Assembly (NCBI RefSeq): GCF_024519155.1
Contig: NZ_JANIFJ010000003.1
Span: 186,001-250,000 of the forward strand
Direction of reading: 5' to 3'
From: Mangrovibrevibacter kandeliae
Lineage (GTDB): Bacteria; Pseudomonadota; Alphaproteobacteria; Rhizobiales; Rhizobiaceae
Length of the DNA stretch: 64,000 nt
In this document: in pieces, positions 35,998 through 48,405 of the stretch
Layout: every line of letters begins with the position of its first letter
How positions within the stretch are numbered: the first letter of the stretch is position 1
Position numbers and translations under genes: made by a program
Notes under the pieces: model-generated
The model's input: the letters and a program-made list of their open reading frames with translations, nothing else
What the model was told of the DNA's origin: nothing
Databases searched by the model: none

Positions 35998-36954
35998 ATG
36001 CTCAAGCGGATCCTTTTGTCCGGCGCGGTGCTCGCGTCGCTGTCCTTGGCCGGTGCCGCGTCGGCGACGGATTATCGCGTGGTCGCGCCGGCCTCGCCCG
36101 GCGGCGGCTGGGACCAGACGGCGCGCGCCATCCAGACGGTGATGCAGGAAACCGGCGTGGCGAGCAGCGTTCAGGTGCTGAATGTGCCGGGCGCCGGCGG
36201 CACCATCGGCCTCGCGCAGTTCGCCTCGCAGAACAAGGGCGATCCGAGCGCCCTGATCGTCGGCGGTTACGTCATGGTCGGCGCGATCCTCACCAACAAC
36301 GCGCCGGTGACCCTGGCCGACGTGACGCCGATCGCCCGCCTCACCGGCGAGTACGAGGCCATCGTGGTGCCGGCCTCCTCGCCGTACCAGTCGATCGACG
36401 ATCTCGTCGCGGCGCTGAAGAAGGATCCCGGCGCGGTCAGCTGGGCAGGCGGCTCGGCGGGCGGCACCGACCACATCGCCGCCGGCCTCATCGCGCAGGC
36501 CGCCGGCGTCGATCCGAAGGCGATCAACTACATCCCCTATTCCGGCGGCGGCGAGGCGCTGGCGGCCATTCTCGGCTCGCAGGTCTCGGCCGGAATCTCC
36601 GGCTACGGCGAGTTCGAGGGCCAGATCCAAGCCGGACAGTTGCGGCTGCTCGCCATGACCAGCGAAGACCGGATCGACGGCGTCGATGCGCCGACCCTGA
36701 AGGAGAGCGGCCTCGACGTCGTGCTGCAGAACTGGCGCATGGTCGCGGCGGCACCTGGGCTCTCGGACGAGCAGAAGGCGGCCGTCACCGCGGACGTCGA
36801 GAAGATGGCAAAGTCCAAGGAGTGGCAGGAGATCCTCGAGAGCAAGGGCTGGGAGGACACCTACCTCGCCGGGGACGCCTTCAAGCAGGAGCTCGACAAG
36901 AACATCGAGCAGACCCGCAAGGTGCTGCAGAGCATCGGCCTGATCCAGGGATGA
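35998..36954 (+). CDS. tctC: TctC, tripartite tricarboxylate transporter binding protein
   Basis: A 318-residue periplasmic receptor: signal peptide about 1-22 (ends AASAT), then the Bug/TctC fold with VVAPASPGGGWDQTARAIQ, VLNVPGAGGTIGLAQF, and the ligand-pocket region WAGGSAGGTDHIAAGLI. It captures a tricarboxylate or a related acid and delivers it to TctAB. The stop overlaps the tctB start by 4 nt (ATGA). Confidence 0.95.
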   Translation: MLKRILLSGAVLASLSLAGAASATDYRVVAPASPGGGWDQTARAIQTVMQETGVASSVQVLNVPGAGGTIGLAQFASQNKGDPSALIVGGYVMVGAILTNNAPVTLADVTPIARLTGEYEAIVVPASSPYQSIDDLVAALKKDPGAVSWAGGSAGGTDHIAAGLIAQAAGVDPKAINYIPYSGGGEALAAILGSQVSAGISGYGEFEGQIQAGQLRLLAMTSEDRIDGVDAPTLKESGLDVVLQNWRMVAAAPGLSDEQKAAVTADVEKMAKSKEWQEILESKGWEDTYLAGDAFKQELDKNIEQTRKVLQSIGLIQG

Positions 36955-37439
36955 GCGACGATCGCCTCTCGTCCGCAACTGAACGCCGCCCGGATCGGGC
37001 GGCGTTCGTCATTGCGCTCCTGCTTCTGGCCATGGCGGCGGTGATCTTATGGAACACGCTGCACCTCAACGGCGGCGGCTATGCCCAGATCGGGCCGAAG
37101 GCCTTCCCCTATGCGATCTCGGCCGGGCTTGCGGTCCTCTCCGTCTGGACCGGCGTCTCGGCCTGGCGCGGCGACTTTCCGGAGCGCGAGCCCGAGAAGG
37201 TCGCGCCGATCGTCTGGATCGTGGCGGGCCTTGCCGCCCAGCTCCTGCTCCTGAAGATCGCCGGCTTCTCGATCGCGACCGGCCTCCTGTTCGCGCTGAC
37301 CGCCCGTGCCTTCGGCCAGGGCCCGCTGTGGAAGACGATCCCGATCGGGATCGTGATCTCGTTTCTCCTGTGGCTGCTGTTCACGGCGGTCCTGCAGCTG
37401 TCGCTGCCGGCCGGTCCGCTCGAGCACGCGCTGTTCTGA
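36951..37439 (+). CDS. tctB: TctB, small membrane subunit
   Basis: A 162-residue protein with four predicted helices (about 18-36, 45-65, 80-105, 120-150). It starts MSDDRLSSATERRPD with ATG inside the tctC stop, and GGAG-like bases in the end of tctC. TctB is the small subunit of the TTT family and is poorly conserved in sequence; the call relies on size, topology and position between tctC and tctA. Confidence 0.93.
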   Translation: MSDDRLSSATERRPDRAAFVIALLLLAMAAVILWNTLHLNGGGYAQIGPKAFPYAISAGLAVLSVWTGVSAWRGDFPEREPEKVAPIVWIVAGLAAQLLLLKIAGFSIATGLLFALTARAFGQGPLWKTIPIGIVISFLLWLLFTAVLQLSLPAGPLEHALF

Positions 37440-37457
37440 CCGGACCCGACCCCCACG

Positions 37458-38975
37458 ATGGATACCTTCGCACTTCTCGGTCAGGGTCTCCTGACCGCCA
37501 TGGAGCCCGTGAACCTCCTCTACGCGCTGATCGGCGTGACGCTCGGCACCGCCGTCGGCGTGCTGCCCGGCATCGGCCCGGCGCTCACCGTGGCGCTCCT
37601 CCTGCCGGTCACCTACCGGCTCGATCCGAGCGGCTCGCTGATCATGTTCGCCGGCATCTACTATGGCGGCATGTACGGCGGCTCGACCACCTCCATCCTG
37701 CTCAACACGCCGGGTGAAAGCGCCTCGATCGTCACCGCGCTCGAGGGCAACAAGATGGCCCGCGCCGGGCGCGGCGGGCCAGCGCTTGCGACCTCGGCCA
37801 TCGGCTCCTTCGTCGCCGGCCTGATCGCGACGCTCGGCCTCGCCTTCCTGGCACCGGTGATCGTGCGCTTCGCGCTCTCCTTCGGCGCGGCCGAGTATTT
37901 CGCGCTGATGGTTCTCGCCTTCGTCACGGTGTCGGCGGCCTTCGGCGACTCGACCCTGCGCGGCCTCACCTCCCTCGCCCTCGGTCTCGCGCTCGGCCTG
38001 ATCGGGATCGACCTGCAGAGCGGCCAGGCGCGCCTCACCTTCGGTGTGCCCGACCTGTACGACGGCATCGAGGTGACGACGCTCGCGGTGGCGCTCTTTG
38101 CCATCGGCGAGACGATGTCGGTCGCCGCCACGGCGCATGTGTCGCCGGACAAGATCGAGGCGGTGAAGGGCTCGCTCTGGATGAGCAAGGAGGACTGGAA
38201 GCGGTCGTGGGGGCCGTGGCTGCGCGGCACCGTCATCGGCTTCCCCATCGGCGCGATGCCGGCCGGCGGCGCCGAGATCGGCACCTTCCTCTCCTACGCC
38301 ACGGAAAAGCAGCTGACCAAGCATCCGGAAGAGTTCGGCAACGGCGCGATCGAGGGCGTCGCCGGACCGGAAGCGGCCAACAACGCCTCGGCGGCCGGCA
38401 CGCTGGTGCCGCTGCTGACGCTCGGCCTGCCGACCACGGCGACGGCCGCGATCATGCTCGCCGGTTTCCAGCAATTCGGCCTGCAGCCGGGCCCCCTGCT
38501 CTTTGCCACCGCGCCGCAGCTCGTCTGGGGCCTGATCGCCAGCCTCCTCATCGCCAACCTCATGCTGGTGATCCTCAACCTGCCGCTGATCGGGCTGTGG
38601 GTGAAGCTCCTGACGATCCCGCGGCCGTGGCTCTATGCCGGGATCCTGACCTTCGCGACGCTCGGCACCATTGGCGCCAACCCGTCGCAGGTCGAGCTCG
38701 GCATTCTCCTGCTCTTCGGTCTCCTCGGCTACGGGCTGCGACGGTTCGGCTATCCCATCGCGCCCGTCGTCGTCGGGCTGATTCTCGGGCCGCTCGCCGA
38801 GCAGCAGCTGCGGCGTGCGCTGTCGATCAGCCAGGGCGACCCGACCGTGCTCGTCCACTCGCCGCTCGCGATCATCCTCCTGACGCTGGCGGTGCTGGCG
38901 CTGGTGGTGCCGCTGTGGCTGCGCAGCCGCGGACAAGGTCAGGTGCTGAGCCAGATGGCGGCCGACGAGGACTGA
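37458..38975 (+). CDS. tctA: TctA, large membrane subunit
   Basis: A 505-residue integral membrane protein with about 12 helices. Family motifs include [21 protein letters not shown], the Y-x-G-x-M-Y-G-G-S-T-T segment (ending [12 protein letters not shown]) and [15 protein letters not shown] near 335. TctA is the cation-coupled permease for citrate, tartrate or other tri- and dicarboxylates. With tctC and tctB it makes a complete transporter; no sensor kinase/regulator pair (tctDE) is next to it. Confidence 0.96.
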   Translation: MDTFALLGQGLLTAMEPVNLLYALIGVTLGTAVGVLPGIGPALTVALLLPVTYRLDPSGSLIMFAGIYYGGMYGGSTTSILLNTPGESASIVTALEGNKMARAGRGGPALATSAIGSFVAGLIATLGLAFLAPVIVRFALSFGAAEYFALMVLAFVTVSAAFGDSTLRGLTSLALGLALGLIGIDLQSGQARLTFGVPDLYDGIEVTTLAVALFAIGETMSVAATAHVSPDKIEAVKGSLWMSKEDWKRSWGPWLRGTVIGFPIGAMPAGGAEIGTFLSYATEKQLTKHPEEFGNGAIEGVAGPEAANNASAAGTLVPLLTLGLPTTATAAIMLAGFQQFGLQPGPLLFATAPQLVWGLIASLLIANLMLVILNLPLIGLWVKLLTIPRPWLYAGILTFATLGTIGANPSQVELGILLLFGLLGYGLRRFGYPIAPVVVGLILGPLAEQQLRRALSISQGDPTVLVHSPLAIILLTLAVLALVVPLWLRSRGQGQVLSQMAADED

Positions 38976-39016
38976 AACGGCTTGCCGGAACGGGTGCGTT
39001 CCGGCAGTCTTCCGGC

Positions 39017-39238
39017 ATGTCTCTCGATACCTCGTCTTCCGCCCCTGCCCTGTCGCTGACCCTGACGCCGTCGCTTCTCGCCGCCCTCGAGGCGCTGCGA
39101 GGAGAGCGTCCCGAACTGCCGTCGCTCGAGGCTGCGGCTCTGACCGCCCTTGCCGAATGGGCGGATGCCCGGGTCGAGGAACGCACGCCCGAAGAGGGGC
39201 TGCGGCCGGAAGACCTCAACTCCTTCAACGACGGCTGA
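39017..39238 (+). CDS. 73-residue hypothetical protein
   Basis: A small acidic protein, MSLDTSSSAPALSLTLTP then a predicted amphipathic helical region (LLAALEALRGERPELPSLE) and a conserved-looking end, GLRPEDLNSFNDG. No signal peptide or membrane helix. It starts 41 bp after tctA. The helix-rich N-terminal half could be a small DNA-binding or partner-binding module, but I recognise no family. Confidence 0.6.
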   Translation: MSLDTSSSAPALSLTLTPSLLAALEALRGERPELPSLEAAALTALAEWADARVEERTPEEGLRPEDLNSFNDG

Positions 39239-39376
39239 GGGCCGACAGCGCGCGGCGGACGGCCCGGGGGCGCAGCCGATCTGCGGTCACCACCGTCACG
39301 CGATGGTGCCCGCCTCAGAAGATCCGGATCCGTCAGATGCGCCCCGACGTCGGCACGCGGCGGTGATCGTTCAGGT

Positions 39377-39409
39377 CGCCTCGGCGAGGGAGACGGGGTG
39401 GCCGAGGCG
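39377..39409 (-). terminator. Terminator-like hairpin after tgt
   Basis: CGCCTCGGC (39377-39385) and GCCGAGGCG (39401-39409) form a perfect 9-bp stem with a 15-nt loop, starting 5 nt after the tgt stop on the minus strand. No U-run follows, so it may stabilise the 3' end or terminate with Rho help. Confidence 0.4.
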
Positions 39410-39414
39410 CGACC

Positions 39415-40545
39415 CTATCGAGGAGCGAGATCCCCGCGCGCCCAGCCGGCCTTCGTCTCCGCGACGAAATCCTCGTAGCGACCGGCCTCGATGGCCGTGC
39501 GAATGCCGGCCATCAGAGACTGGTAATATGCGAGGTTCACCCAGCTGAGCAGCATGGCGCCGAGCGCCTCGCCGGAGCGGACGAGGTGGTGCAGGTAGGC
39601 CCGTGAGTAGTCGCGGGCCGCCGGGCAGTCCGACGTCTCGTCGAGCGGGCGCGGATCTTCGGCGTGACGCGCGTTCTTCAGGTTGATGCGGCCGTAGCGG
39701 CTGAAGGCGAGGCCGTGCCGGCCGGAGCGGGTCGGCATCACGCAGTCGAACATGTCGATCCCGCGCCGCACCGCCTCGAGGATGTCGTCCGGCGTGCCGA
39801 CGCCCATCAGGTAGCGCGGCTTCTCCGTCGGCAGGGCCGGCAGCGTCTCGTCGAGGACGGCGAGCATGACGTGCTGCGGCTCGCCGACCGCGAGGCCGCC
39901 GACCGCATAGCCCTTCATGTCCATCGCGGCGAGCCGTTCGGCGGAGCGAATCCTGAGGTCCGGCTGGTCGCCGCCCTGCACGATCGGAAACATCGCCTTG
40001 CCCGGCTGGTCGCCGAAGGCGGTGGCGCAGCGCTCGGCCCAGCGCAGCGACAGCTCCATCGCCCGCTCCATCTCCGAGCGCTCGGCCGGCAGTGCGATAC
40101 ACTCGTCGAGCTGCATCTGGATGTCCGAGCCGAGCAAGCCCTGGATCTCGATCGAGCGCTCGGGCGTCATCGAATAGGCCTGCCCGTCGATGTGCGAACG
40201 GAAGGTGACGCCGGTCTCGTCGAGCTTGCGCAGGCTCGACAGCGACATCACCTGAAAGCCTCCGGAGTCGGTCAGGATCGGGTGCGGCCAGCGGATCAGC
40301 TGGTGCAGGCCGCCGAGCCGCGCCACCCGTTCGGCACCCGGCCGCAGCATCAGGTGATAGGTGTTGCCGAGGATGATGTCGGAGCCGAGCGCGCGCACCT
40401 GGTCGAGATACATCGCCTTGACCGTGCCGACGGTGCCGACCGGCATGAAGGCTGGCGTACGGATCTCGCCGCGCGGCATCGACACCGTGCCACGCCGGGC
40501 CCGACCATCGGTGGCCGAAAGCTTGAACTCGAAGCTCTCGGACAT
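39415..40545 (-). CDS. tgt: tRNA-guanine transglycosylase with degenerate zinc site
   Basis: A 376-residue TIM-barrel enzyme that swaps guanine 34 for preQ1 in tRNAs with GUN anticodons. Active-site features are intact: the general-base aspartate D93 in [10 protein letters not shown], the nucleophile D267 in MFDCVMPTR, and the GGLAVGE loop at 216-222. The C-terminal zinc site C-x-C-x2-C...H is not: the motif reads S305-D-C307-P-A-A310 and the histidine is V336 ([10 protein letters not shown]). One ligand of four remains. Length and all else are normal. The ATG shares a base with the queA stop (TGATG). Confidence 0.95.
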   Translation of the reverse strand: MSESFEFKLSATDGRARRGTVSMPRGEIRTPAFMPVGTVGTVKAMYLDQVRALGSDIILGNTYHLMLRPGAERVARLGGLHQLIRWPHPILTDSGGFQVMSLSSLRKLDETGVTFRSHIDGQAYSMTPERSIEIQGLLGSDIQMQLDECIALPAERSEMERAMELSLRWAERCATAFGDQPGKAMFPIVQGGDQPDLRIRSAERLAAMDMKGYAVGGLAVGEPQHVMLAVLDETLPALPTEKPRYLMGVGTPDDILEAVRRGIDMFDCVMPTRSGRHGLAFSRYGRINLKNARHAEDPRPLDETSDCPAARDYSRAYLHHLVRSGEALGAMLLSWVNLAYYQSLMAGIRTAIEAGRYEDFVAETKAGWARGDLAPR

Positions 40546-41603
40546 CAGGTCGCGCGCTCCAGCAGCGATGCGTCGCCATAGGAGTAGAAGCGGTAGCCCG
40601 TCGCGATCGCATGAGCATAAGCCGCCTTCATCCGGTCGAGACCGGAAAAGGCGGCGACGAGCATGAACAGCGTCGAGCGCGGCAGGTGGAAGTTGGTCAT
40701 CAGGAGGTCCGTGGCGCGGAAGCGGTAGCCCGGCGTGATGAAGATCTCCGTCGGGCCCGAAAAGGGGTGCAGCCGGCCCGCCTCGTCGGCGGCGCTCTCC
40801 AGGAGGCGCAGCGACGTCGTGCCGACGGCGACGAGGCGTCCGCCCGCCGCCCGCGCGGCGTTCAGCCGTTCGGCCACGTCGGGCGTCAGGGTGCCGAGTT
40901 CGGCGTGCATCTTGTGCTCGCCGGTCTCCTCGACCTTCACCGGCAGGAAGGTGCCGGCGCCGACATGCAGCGTCAGGAAGGCAGTGTCCACACCCCGCGC
41001 GGCCAGCGTGGCCAGGAGCGCCGGCGTGAAATGCAGCCCGGCGGTGGGCGCAGCGACCGCTCCGTTCTCGCGGGCATAGATCGTCTGGTAGTCGGCCCGG
41101 TCCTGGTCGTCGATGGCCCGTTTGGAGGCGATGTAGGGCGGCAGCGGGATCAGGCCGACATCGGCCAGCGCGGCGTCGAGGTCGGGCCCGGCACGGTCGA
41201 AGGCGAGCAGCGCATCGCCGCCCTCGCCCTTCTCCACCACCGTCGCCGCGAGCACCGTGTCGCCATCGCCGAACAGGATCGTCTCGCCGGCGGCGGCGCG
41301 CTTGCCCGGCTTCAGGAAGGCGTGCCAGCGGTCGGGCGCGGCGCGCAGGTGCAGCGTCGCCTCGATATGCGCCTCGGCCTCGCCGCGCCGGCGGCGGCCG
41401 AAGAGCCGCGCGGGAATGACCCGCGTGTCGTTGAAGACGAGGACGTCGCCGGGCCGCAGGAGGCCCGGCAAGTCGCCGACGTGGCGGTCGGCGAGGTCGC
41501 CGGCCGCCGGCACTTGCAGAAGCCGTGCCGCTTCGCGCGGCACGGCCGGTCTCAGTGCGATCCGATCCTCCGGCAGGTCGAAGTCGAAGAGATCGACGCG
41601 CAT
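40545..41603 (-). CDS. queA: QueA, S-adenosylmethionine:tRNA ribosyltransferase-isomerase
   Basis: A 352-residue enzyme that adds the epoxycyclopentanediol ring to preQ1-tRNA, giving epoxyqueuosine. Family motifs: [15 protein letters not shown] at the N-terminus, [19 protein letters not shown], the PTAGLHFT motif and TLHVGAGTF. It acts directly after Tgt in the queuosine pathway and is coupled to tgt by a one-base overlap. Start chosen at the conserved [11 protein letters not shown]. Confidence 0.97.
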   Translation of the reverse strand: MRVDLFDFDLPEDRIALRPAVPREAARLLQVPAAGDLADRHVGDLPGLLRPGDVLVFNDTRVIPARLFGRRRRGEAEAHIEATLHLRAAPDRWHAFLKPGKRAAAGETILFGDGDTVLAATVVEKGEGGDALLAFDRAGPDLDAALADVGLIPLPPYIASKRAIDDQDRADYQTIYARENGAVAAPTAGLHFTPALLATLAARGVDTAFLTLHVGAGTFLPVKVEETGEHKMHAELGTLTPDVAERLNAARAAGGRLVAVGTTSLRLLESAADEAGRLHPFSGPTEIFITPGYRFRATDLLMTNFHLPRSTLFMLVAAFSGLDRMKAAYAHAIATGYRFYSYGDASLLERAT

Positions 41604-41617
41604 CCGAACCGGTCGGC

Positions 41618-42091
41618 TTAGGCGACGTCCGCGGCGACGCGCATCGTCGTGATCGAATCGGGGTCGCGCACCGGCTCGCCCTTCTTGATCTGGTCGACCG
41701 CATCCATGCCCTCGATCACCTCGCCCCAGACCGAGTACTGCTTGTCCAGCCACGGGGCGCGGTCGAAGCAGATGAAGAACTGGGAATTCGCCGAATCGGG
41801 GCTTGCGGCACGAGCGGCCGAGACGGTGCCGCGCTTGTGCGGCTCGGCGGAGAACTCGGCCTTGAGGTTCGGCTTCTCCGAGCCGCCCATGCCGGTGCCC
41901 GTCGGATCACCCGTCTGGGCCATGAAGCCGTCGATGACGCGGTGGAAGACGACGCCATCGTAGAAGCCTTCGCGCGCGAGCTCCTTGATCCGGGCGACGT
42001 GGTTCGGCGCGAGGTCGGGGCGCAGCTTGATCACCACGGTGCCCTTGGTCGTCTCGAGGATCAGCGTGTCTTCTGGGTTCTCGTAGGCCAC
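41618..42091 (-). CDS. Cytoplasmic cyclophilin-type peptidyl-prolyl isomerase
   Basis: A 157-residue cyclophilin without signal peptide. It starts at a GTG ([17 protein letters not shown]) with AAGGGAGA upstream. Catalytic core: [17 protein letters not shown], the [12 protein letters not shown] insert and [13 protein letters not shown]. It isomerises X-Pro bonds during folding. It is a close paralogue of the adjacent exported gene, so the two probably arose by tandem duplication. The trp of human-type cyclophilin is present here in SVWGEV. Confidence 0.93.
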   Translation of the reverse strand: MAYENPEDTLILETTKGTVVIKLRPDLAPNHVARIKELAREGFYDGVVFHRVIDGFMAQTGDPTGTGMGGSEKPNLKAEFSAEPHKRGTVSAARAASPDSANSQFFICFDRAPWLDKQYSVWGEVIEGMDAVDQIKKGEPVRDPDSITTMRVAADVA

Positions 42092-42221
42092 GGCCGTCTC
42101 CCTTTCGTGTTCGGTGTCTGTAGAAATACAAAGTCCGGGCGGCGGGCCCGGACCGTTGTCGCGCCTCAACTGGCATCACCGCGGCACGGGCGCAAGGTCC
42201 CCGGCGCGCAAGCGCGGTCGC

Positions 42222-42803
42222 TCAGCCCTTGCTGGAGCCGACGCGCACCGTCAGCATCTTGTCCGGGTCGTCGACGGTGCCGTTCTGGGCGGCGTCGCCC
42301 TTCTTGATCTTGTCGACCACATCCATGCCCTTCGACACTTGGCCGACCACCGTGTACTGGCCGTTCAGGAAGCTGCCGTCGTCGAACATGATGAAGAACT
42401 GCGAGTTCGCCGAGTTCGGGTTCTGCGAGCGGGCCATGCCGACGGTGCCGCGCTTGAACGGCTCCTTGGAGAACTCCGCCTTCAGGTCGGGTTTGTCCGA
42501 GCCGCCCATGCCGGCCATGCTCGGATCGAAGTCCGGGCCGCCCTCCTTGCCGAACTTCACGTCGCCGGTCTGGGCCATGAAGCCGTCGATGACGCGGTGG
42601 AAGACGACGCCGTCGTAGGCGTGCTCGCTGGCGAGCTCCTTCAGCCGCTTCACGTGGTTGGGCGCAAGGTCCGGGCGCAGCGCGATGTCGATCTCGCCCT
42701 TGTCGGTCGTGATCACCAGCGTGTTGTCCGGATCCGCCGCAACGGCAGGCACGGTGAGCGCGGCGAACGCAAGCGCCGCAGCCAGACCGATCGTCTTGAA
42801 CAT
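42222..42803 (-). CDS. Periplasmic cyclophilin-type peptidyl-prolyl isomerase
   Basis: A 193-residue cyclophilin with a signal peptide (MFKTIGLAAALAFAALTV, cleavage after AVAA). Core motifs [27 protein letters not shown] and [13 protein letters not shown] are intact, with an acidic insertion (KFGKEGGPDFDPSMAG) not present in the cytoplasmic copy. It should assist folding of exported proteins. 130 bp separates it from its paralogue; coaD is 4 bp upstream on the same strand. Confidence 0.94.
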   Translation of the reverse strand: MFKTIGLAAALAFAALTVPAVAADPDNTLVITTDKGEIDIALRPDLAPNHVKRLKELASEHAYDGVVFHRVIDGFMAQTGDVKFGKEGGPDFDPSMAGMGGSDKPDLKAEFSKEPFKRGTVGMARSQNPNSANSQFFIMFDDGSFLNGQYTVVGQVSKGMDVVDKIKKGDAAQNGTVDDPDKMLTVRVGSSKG

Positions 42804-42807
42804 CGAG

Positions 42808-43317
42808 TTACTCCTCTTGCGCGCGCTTCGCTGCGCGCTCCCGGTAGGCCGCCAGCACGGCCGGCGGAACGAAGGCGGAGATGTCGCCTCCCATTGCGGC
42901 GATCTGGCGAACCAATGTGGCGGTTATGGGCCTGACGGCGGGGCTTGCCGGCAGAAACACCGTGGCGAGCGCGGGTGCCATGACGCCGTTCATGCCCGCC
43001 ATCTGCATCTCGTAGTCGAAGTCGGTACCATCGCGCAGTCCGCGCACCATCGTCTGCGCACCGGCGGCGTGCGCCGCGTCCACGGCAAGGCCGTCGAAGG
43101 CGACGACGTCGATCCGCGACACCTCGCCTGGCATCGCCTCGCCCGCCGCCTGACGGAGCATGGCTGCGCGCTCGTCGAAGGAGAAGATCGGTTTCTTCCC
43201 GGGATGAACCCCGATGCCGACGCTGACACGGTCGAACAGGGCGAGCGCCTGCCGCAGGACCTCGAGATGGCCGAGCGTCGGAGGGTCGAACGAGCCGGAG
43301 TAGAAGCCGATGCGCAT
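42808..43317 (-). CDS. coaD: Phosphopantetheine adenylyltransferase
   Basis: A 169-residue nucleotidyltransferase catalysing the penultimate step of coenzyme A synthesis. The T/HxGH motif is seen as [12 protein letters not shown], with the C-terminal signature [20 protein letters not shown]; in most CoaD proteins this region reads S-S-T/S-x-V-R-E. It lies in the usual gyrA-coaD-ppi-queA-tgt order. Confidence 0.95.
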   Translation of the reverse strand: MRIGFYSGSFDPPTLGHLEVLRQALALFDRVSVGIGVHPGKKPIFSFDERAAMLRQAAGEAMPGEVSRIDVVAFDGLAVDAAHAAGAQTMVRGLRDGTDFDYEMQMAGMNGVMAPALATVFLPASPAVRPITATLVRQIAAMGGDISAFVPPAVLAAYRERAAKRAQEE

Positions 43318-43587
43318 GGCGCCGGTCTTAGCGGCTCGCGCGCCGCCGCGATAGTCGGCCGGCGTCCAGCCGGATCATCGATGGACAGCGCGGCGTAGGC
43401 GATTTTGAGCGGCATCGTAAACGGAGTGCTGCCGCAGCAGGAGCGCGGGCCCGGCGCGCCGGGCTTCGGTCCGCGCAAGGTGAACGGGCGGTGAAGAGAC
43501 GTGTAGCGCCTTGTTCATCACCGCCGGCTACCAATGGAACCAGACCGGGCGCCTGCCGTTTGGTCCCGCGTAACTTGGAGATGCAAG

Positions 43588-43710
43588 ATGATCTTCGCTC
43601 TGTCGCTCACGATGGCCGCGGCGCTCGTCACGGCCACGGCGATCTCGCTGCACAACGACGCTGAGCAGGCCCGGGCGAAGGCGGTCATCCGCAAGACCCG
43701 CATCATGTGA
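43588..43710 (+). CDS. Putative 40-residue single-pass membrane protein
   Basis: Starts MIFALSLTMAAALVTATAIS, one hydrophobic segment, followed by a charged cytoplasmic-type tail (HNDAEQARAKAVIRKTRIM). GGAG lies 7 nt before the ATG, an ideal spacing. A 7-bp GC hairpin (GGCGGGC at 43714-43720 with GCCCGCC at 43726-43732) follows the stop directly. These make it a credible small gene. It runs opposite to coaD and gyrA. The preceding 270 bp show nothing else. Confidence 0.5.
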   Translation: MIFALSLTMAAALVTATAISLHNDAEQARAKAVIRKTRIM

Positions 43711-43806
43711 GGCGGCGGGCGCCCTGCCCGCCTCCGGTTCACCCGAGCGTTCCGACACCAGACCTGAGCGACCGCAATCTGCGACCGGTTACGCGGCGGC
43801 GAGCCT

Positions 43807-46617
<2,811 letters not shown>

Positions 46618-46835
46618 GACGTCTCCTCAGCCTGAATCTGCTGCCCGTGCTATAGCGCCTCGGCCGGCGGAGCGCAAATATTGCAGCCCCTCTCAGATGG
46701 GTTTTCTCCCTTGCGAAACAAGGGCTTGGACCAGGACGTAAAGAATGGTGGGGATGGCGGCGGCCCCAACGAACGTCGAACTCCGCCGGTCGAGCGCCGG
46801 CGGCCGACTCAGGTGGTCCGATGCCGCTCCGCCGG

Positions 46836-47618
46836 TCAGCTTGCCGCAGCGCGGCTGCGGCCGGTCCGCCGGCGCGTGGTGCGGCGCGGCGCCACCGGCA
46901 TGAGGCGGATCCGCACGCCGCCGCCCTCGCGACCCTCGACCTCGAACAGCTGGGTGCTGCGCACGAGATCGCTCAGCTTCTTGAACCCGTAGCTCCGTGG
47001 GTCGAAATCCGAGGAGAGGTTGAGGAGCTGCTTGCCGAAGCCGCCGAGGTCGACCCAGCCGTCCTCGGTGTCCATCTGCTCCATCACCCGCTTCAGGAGA
47101 TCGGCCGCCTGCTCCGGCTTGGCAAGCGGCGCGGCGGCGCCCTCCGCCTTGTCCGACACGGCGCGCTCCGGCAGGAGGTTCTCGGTGTAGATGAAGCGGC
47201 GGCAGGCCTGGCGGAAGCTTTCCGGCGTCTTCTGCTCGCCGAAGCCGTAGACGTCGATCCCCTGTTCCCGGATGCGCGAGGCAAGTCTCGTGAAGTCGCT
47301 GTCGGAGGAGACGAGGCAGAAGCCGTCGAAGCGGCCGGAGTGCATCAGGTCCATCGCGTCGATGACGAGCGTGATGTCGGAGGCGTTCTTGCCGGTGGTA
47401 TAGGCGAACTGCTGCTGCGGCACGATCGCGTGGCGGGCGAGGATCTCGGCCCAGCTCTTGGAGCGCGAGTTCGAGAAGTCGCCGTAGATTCGCCGCACGC
47501 TCGCCTCGCCGATGGTGGCGATCTCCTCGAAGAGCCCGTCGGCGATGCGCGCCGAGGTGTTGTCGGCGTCGATGAGAACCGCGAGCCGCGGCGTGCGGTC
47601 GGAGCGGGTGGCGGACAT
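46836..47618 (-). CDS. NYN-domain (LabA/DUF88) putative ribonuclease with C-terminal OST-HTH-like domain
   Basis: A 260-residue protein. The NYN/PIN-like nuclease domain (about 10-150) shows the acidic residues of the metal site: AVLIDADNTSA, DITLVIDAMDLMHSG and CLVSSDSDFTRLASRIRE. The C-terminal part (about 170-240) has the OST-HTH/LOTUS pattern, WVDLGGFGKQLLNL and FDPRSYGFKKLSDLV, associated with RNA recognition. The end is a basic tail (RRTTRRRTGRSR). Together they suggest an RNA-cleaving enzyme of unknown target. It stands alone between gyrA and the divergent marC. Confidence 0.88.
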   Translation of the reverse strand: MSATRSDRTPRLAVLIDADNTSARIADGLFEEIATIGEASVRRIYGDFSNSRSKSWAEILARHAIVPQQQFAYTTGKNASDITLVIDAMDLMHSGRFDGFCLVSSDSDFTRLASRIREQGIDVYGFGEQKTPESFRQACRRFIYTENLLPERAVSDKAEGAAAPLAKPEQAADLLKRVMEQMDTEDGWVDLGGFGKQLLNLSSDFDPRSYGFKKLSDLVRSTQLFEVEGREGGGVRIRLMPVAPRRTTRRRTGRSRAAAS

Positions 47619-47722
47619 TCGAACTTTCTCCGGCGACTGACGGTGTGGAGGGCGTATCGCGCCGCCTGTACCACAGCCGGGCGCCCTGTTACGCCTGTTA
47701 TCGCTGAACCGCGGAGAAGCCG

Positions 47723-48367
47723 ATGTTCGATGTGCTGGTCAACGGCTTCGTCACGCTGTTCGTCATCCTCGACCCGCTGGCGCTGGTGCCGCTGTTCCTC
47801 GCGCTGACGGCAGGCGCCTCGGTCGCAGAACGCCGTCGCACGGCCCTCCGAGCCTCGATCATCGCCGGCTGCATCCTCGCCCTCTTCGGCCTCGCCGGCC
47901 TCGCCGTCCTGTCCGGTCTCGGCATCACGCTCGGCGCCTTCCGCGTCGCCGGCGGCCTGTTCCTGTTCTTCATCGGCTTCGAACTCGTCTTCGAGCGGCG
48001 CGGCGAGCGCAAGGCGAAAAGCGCGCAAGGCGCTGCCGAGGAGCCGGAGGCCGACATCGCCGCCTTCCCGCTCGCCATTCCGCTGCTGGCGGGACCCGGC
48101 GCGATCTCCGCGACGATCCTCCTCTCGGGCTCGCTTCCGACGCTGGCGGGCAAGGCTGGCCTGCTCCTGGTCATCACCGTTGCGGCCGCGATCTCGTTCG
48201 TCGTTCTTGCCGAGGCCCACCGGATCGACCGCTTTCTCGGCCCCACCAGCCGGGCGGTGATTTCACGGCTGCTCGGCGTCCTGCTCGCCGCGCTGGCCGT
48301 CCAGTTCATCGCGGATGGGGTCGCTCAGCTGACCGGCAGCAGTGGCCAGATTGTCGCGTCGCACTAG
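47723..48367 (+). CDS. MarC family integral membrane protein
   Basis: A 214-residue protein with six predicted helices. MarC landmarks: FVTLFVILDPLALVPLFLAL at the N-terminus, FRVAGGLFLFFIGFEL, FPLAIPLLAGPGAISATIL and the C-terminal RLLGVLLAALAVQFIADG. The first cytoplasmic or periplasmic loop includes ERRGERKAKSAQGAAEEPEAD. MarC proteins were once linked to antibiotic resistance, but their transport function is unproven. Divergent from the NYN gene, 38 bp before the CDF gene. Confidence 0.93.
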   Translation: MFDVLVNGFVTLFVILDPLALVPLFLALTAGASVAERRRTALRASIIAGCILALFGLAGLAVLSGLGITLGAFRVAGGLFLFFIGFELVFERRGERKAKSAQGAAEEPEADIAAFPLAIPLLAGPGAISATILLSGSLPTLAGKAGLLLVITVAAAISFVVLAEAHRIDRFLGPTSRAVISRLLGVLLAALAVQFIADGVAQLTGSSGQIVASH

Positions 48368-48405
48368 AACCGGAGCCTGATGGCGACAGGCATACGGAGC
48401 AGGAC

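Noticed and set aside
46708-46724. CCCTTG-CGAAA-CAAGGG hairpin as a gyrA attenuator
   Set aside because: No U-run, no leader peptide and unknown transcription start; too weak to call.
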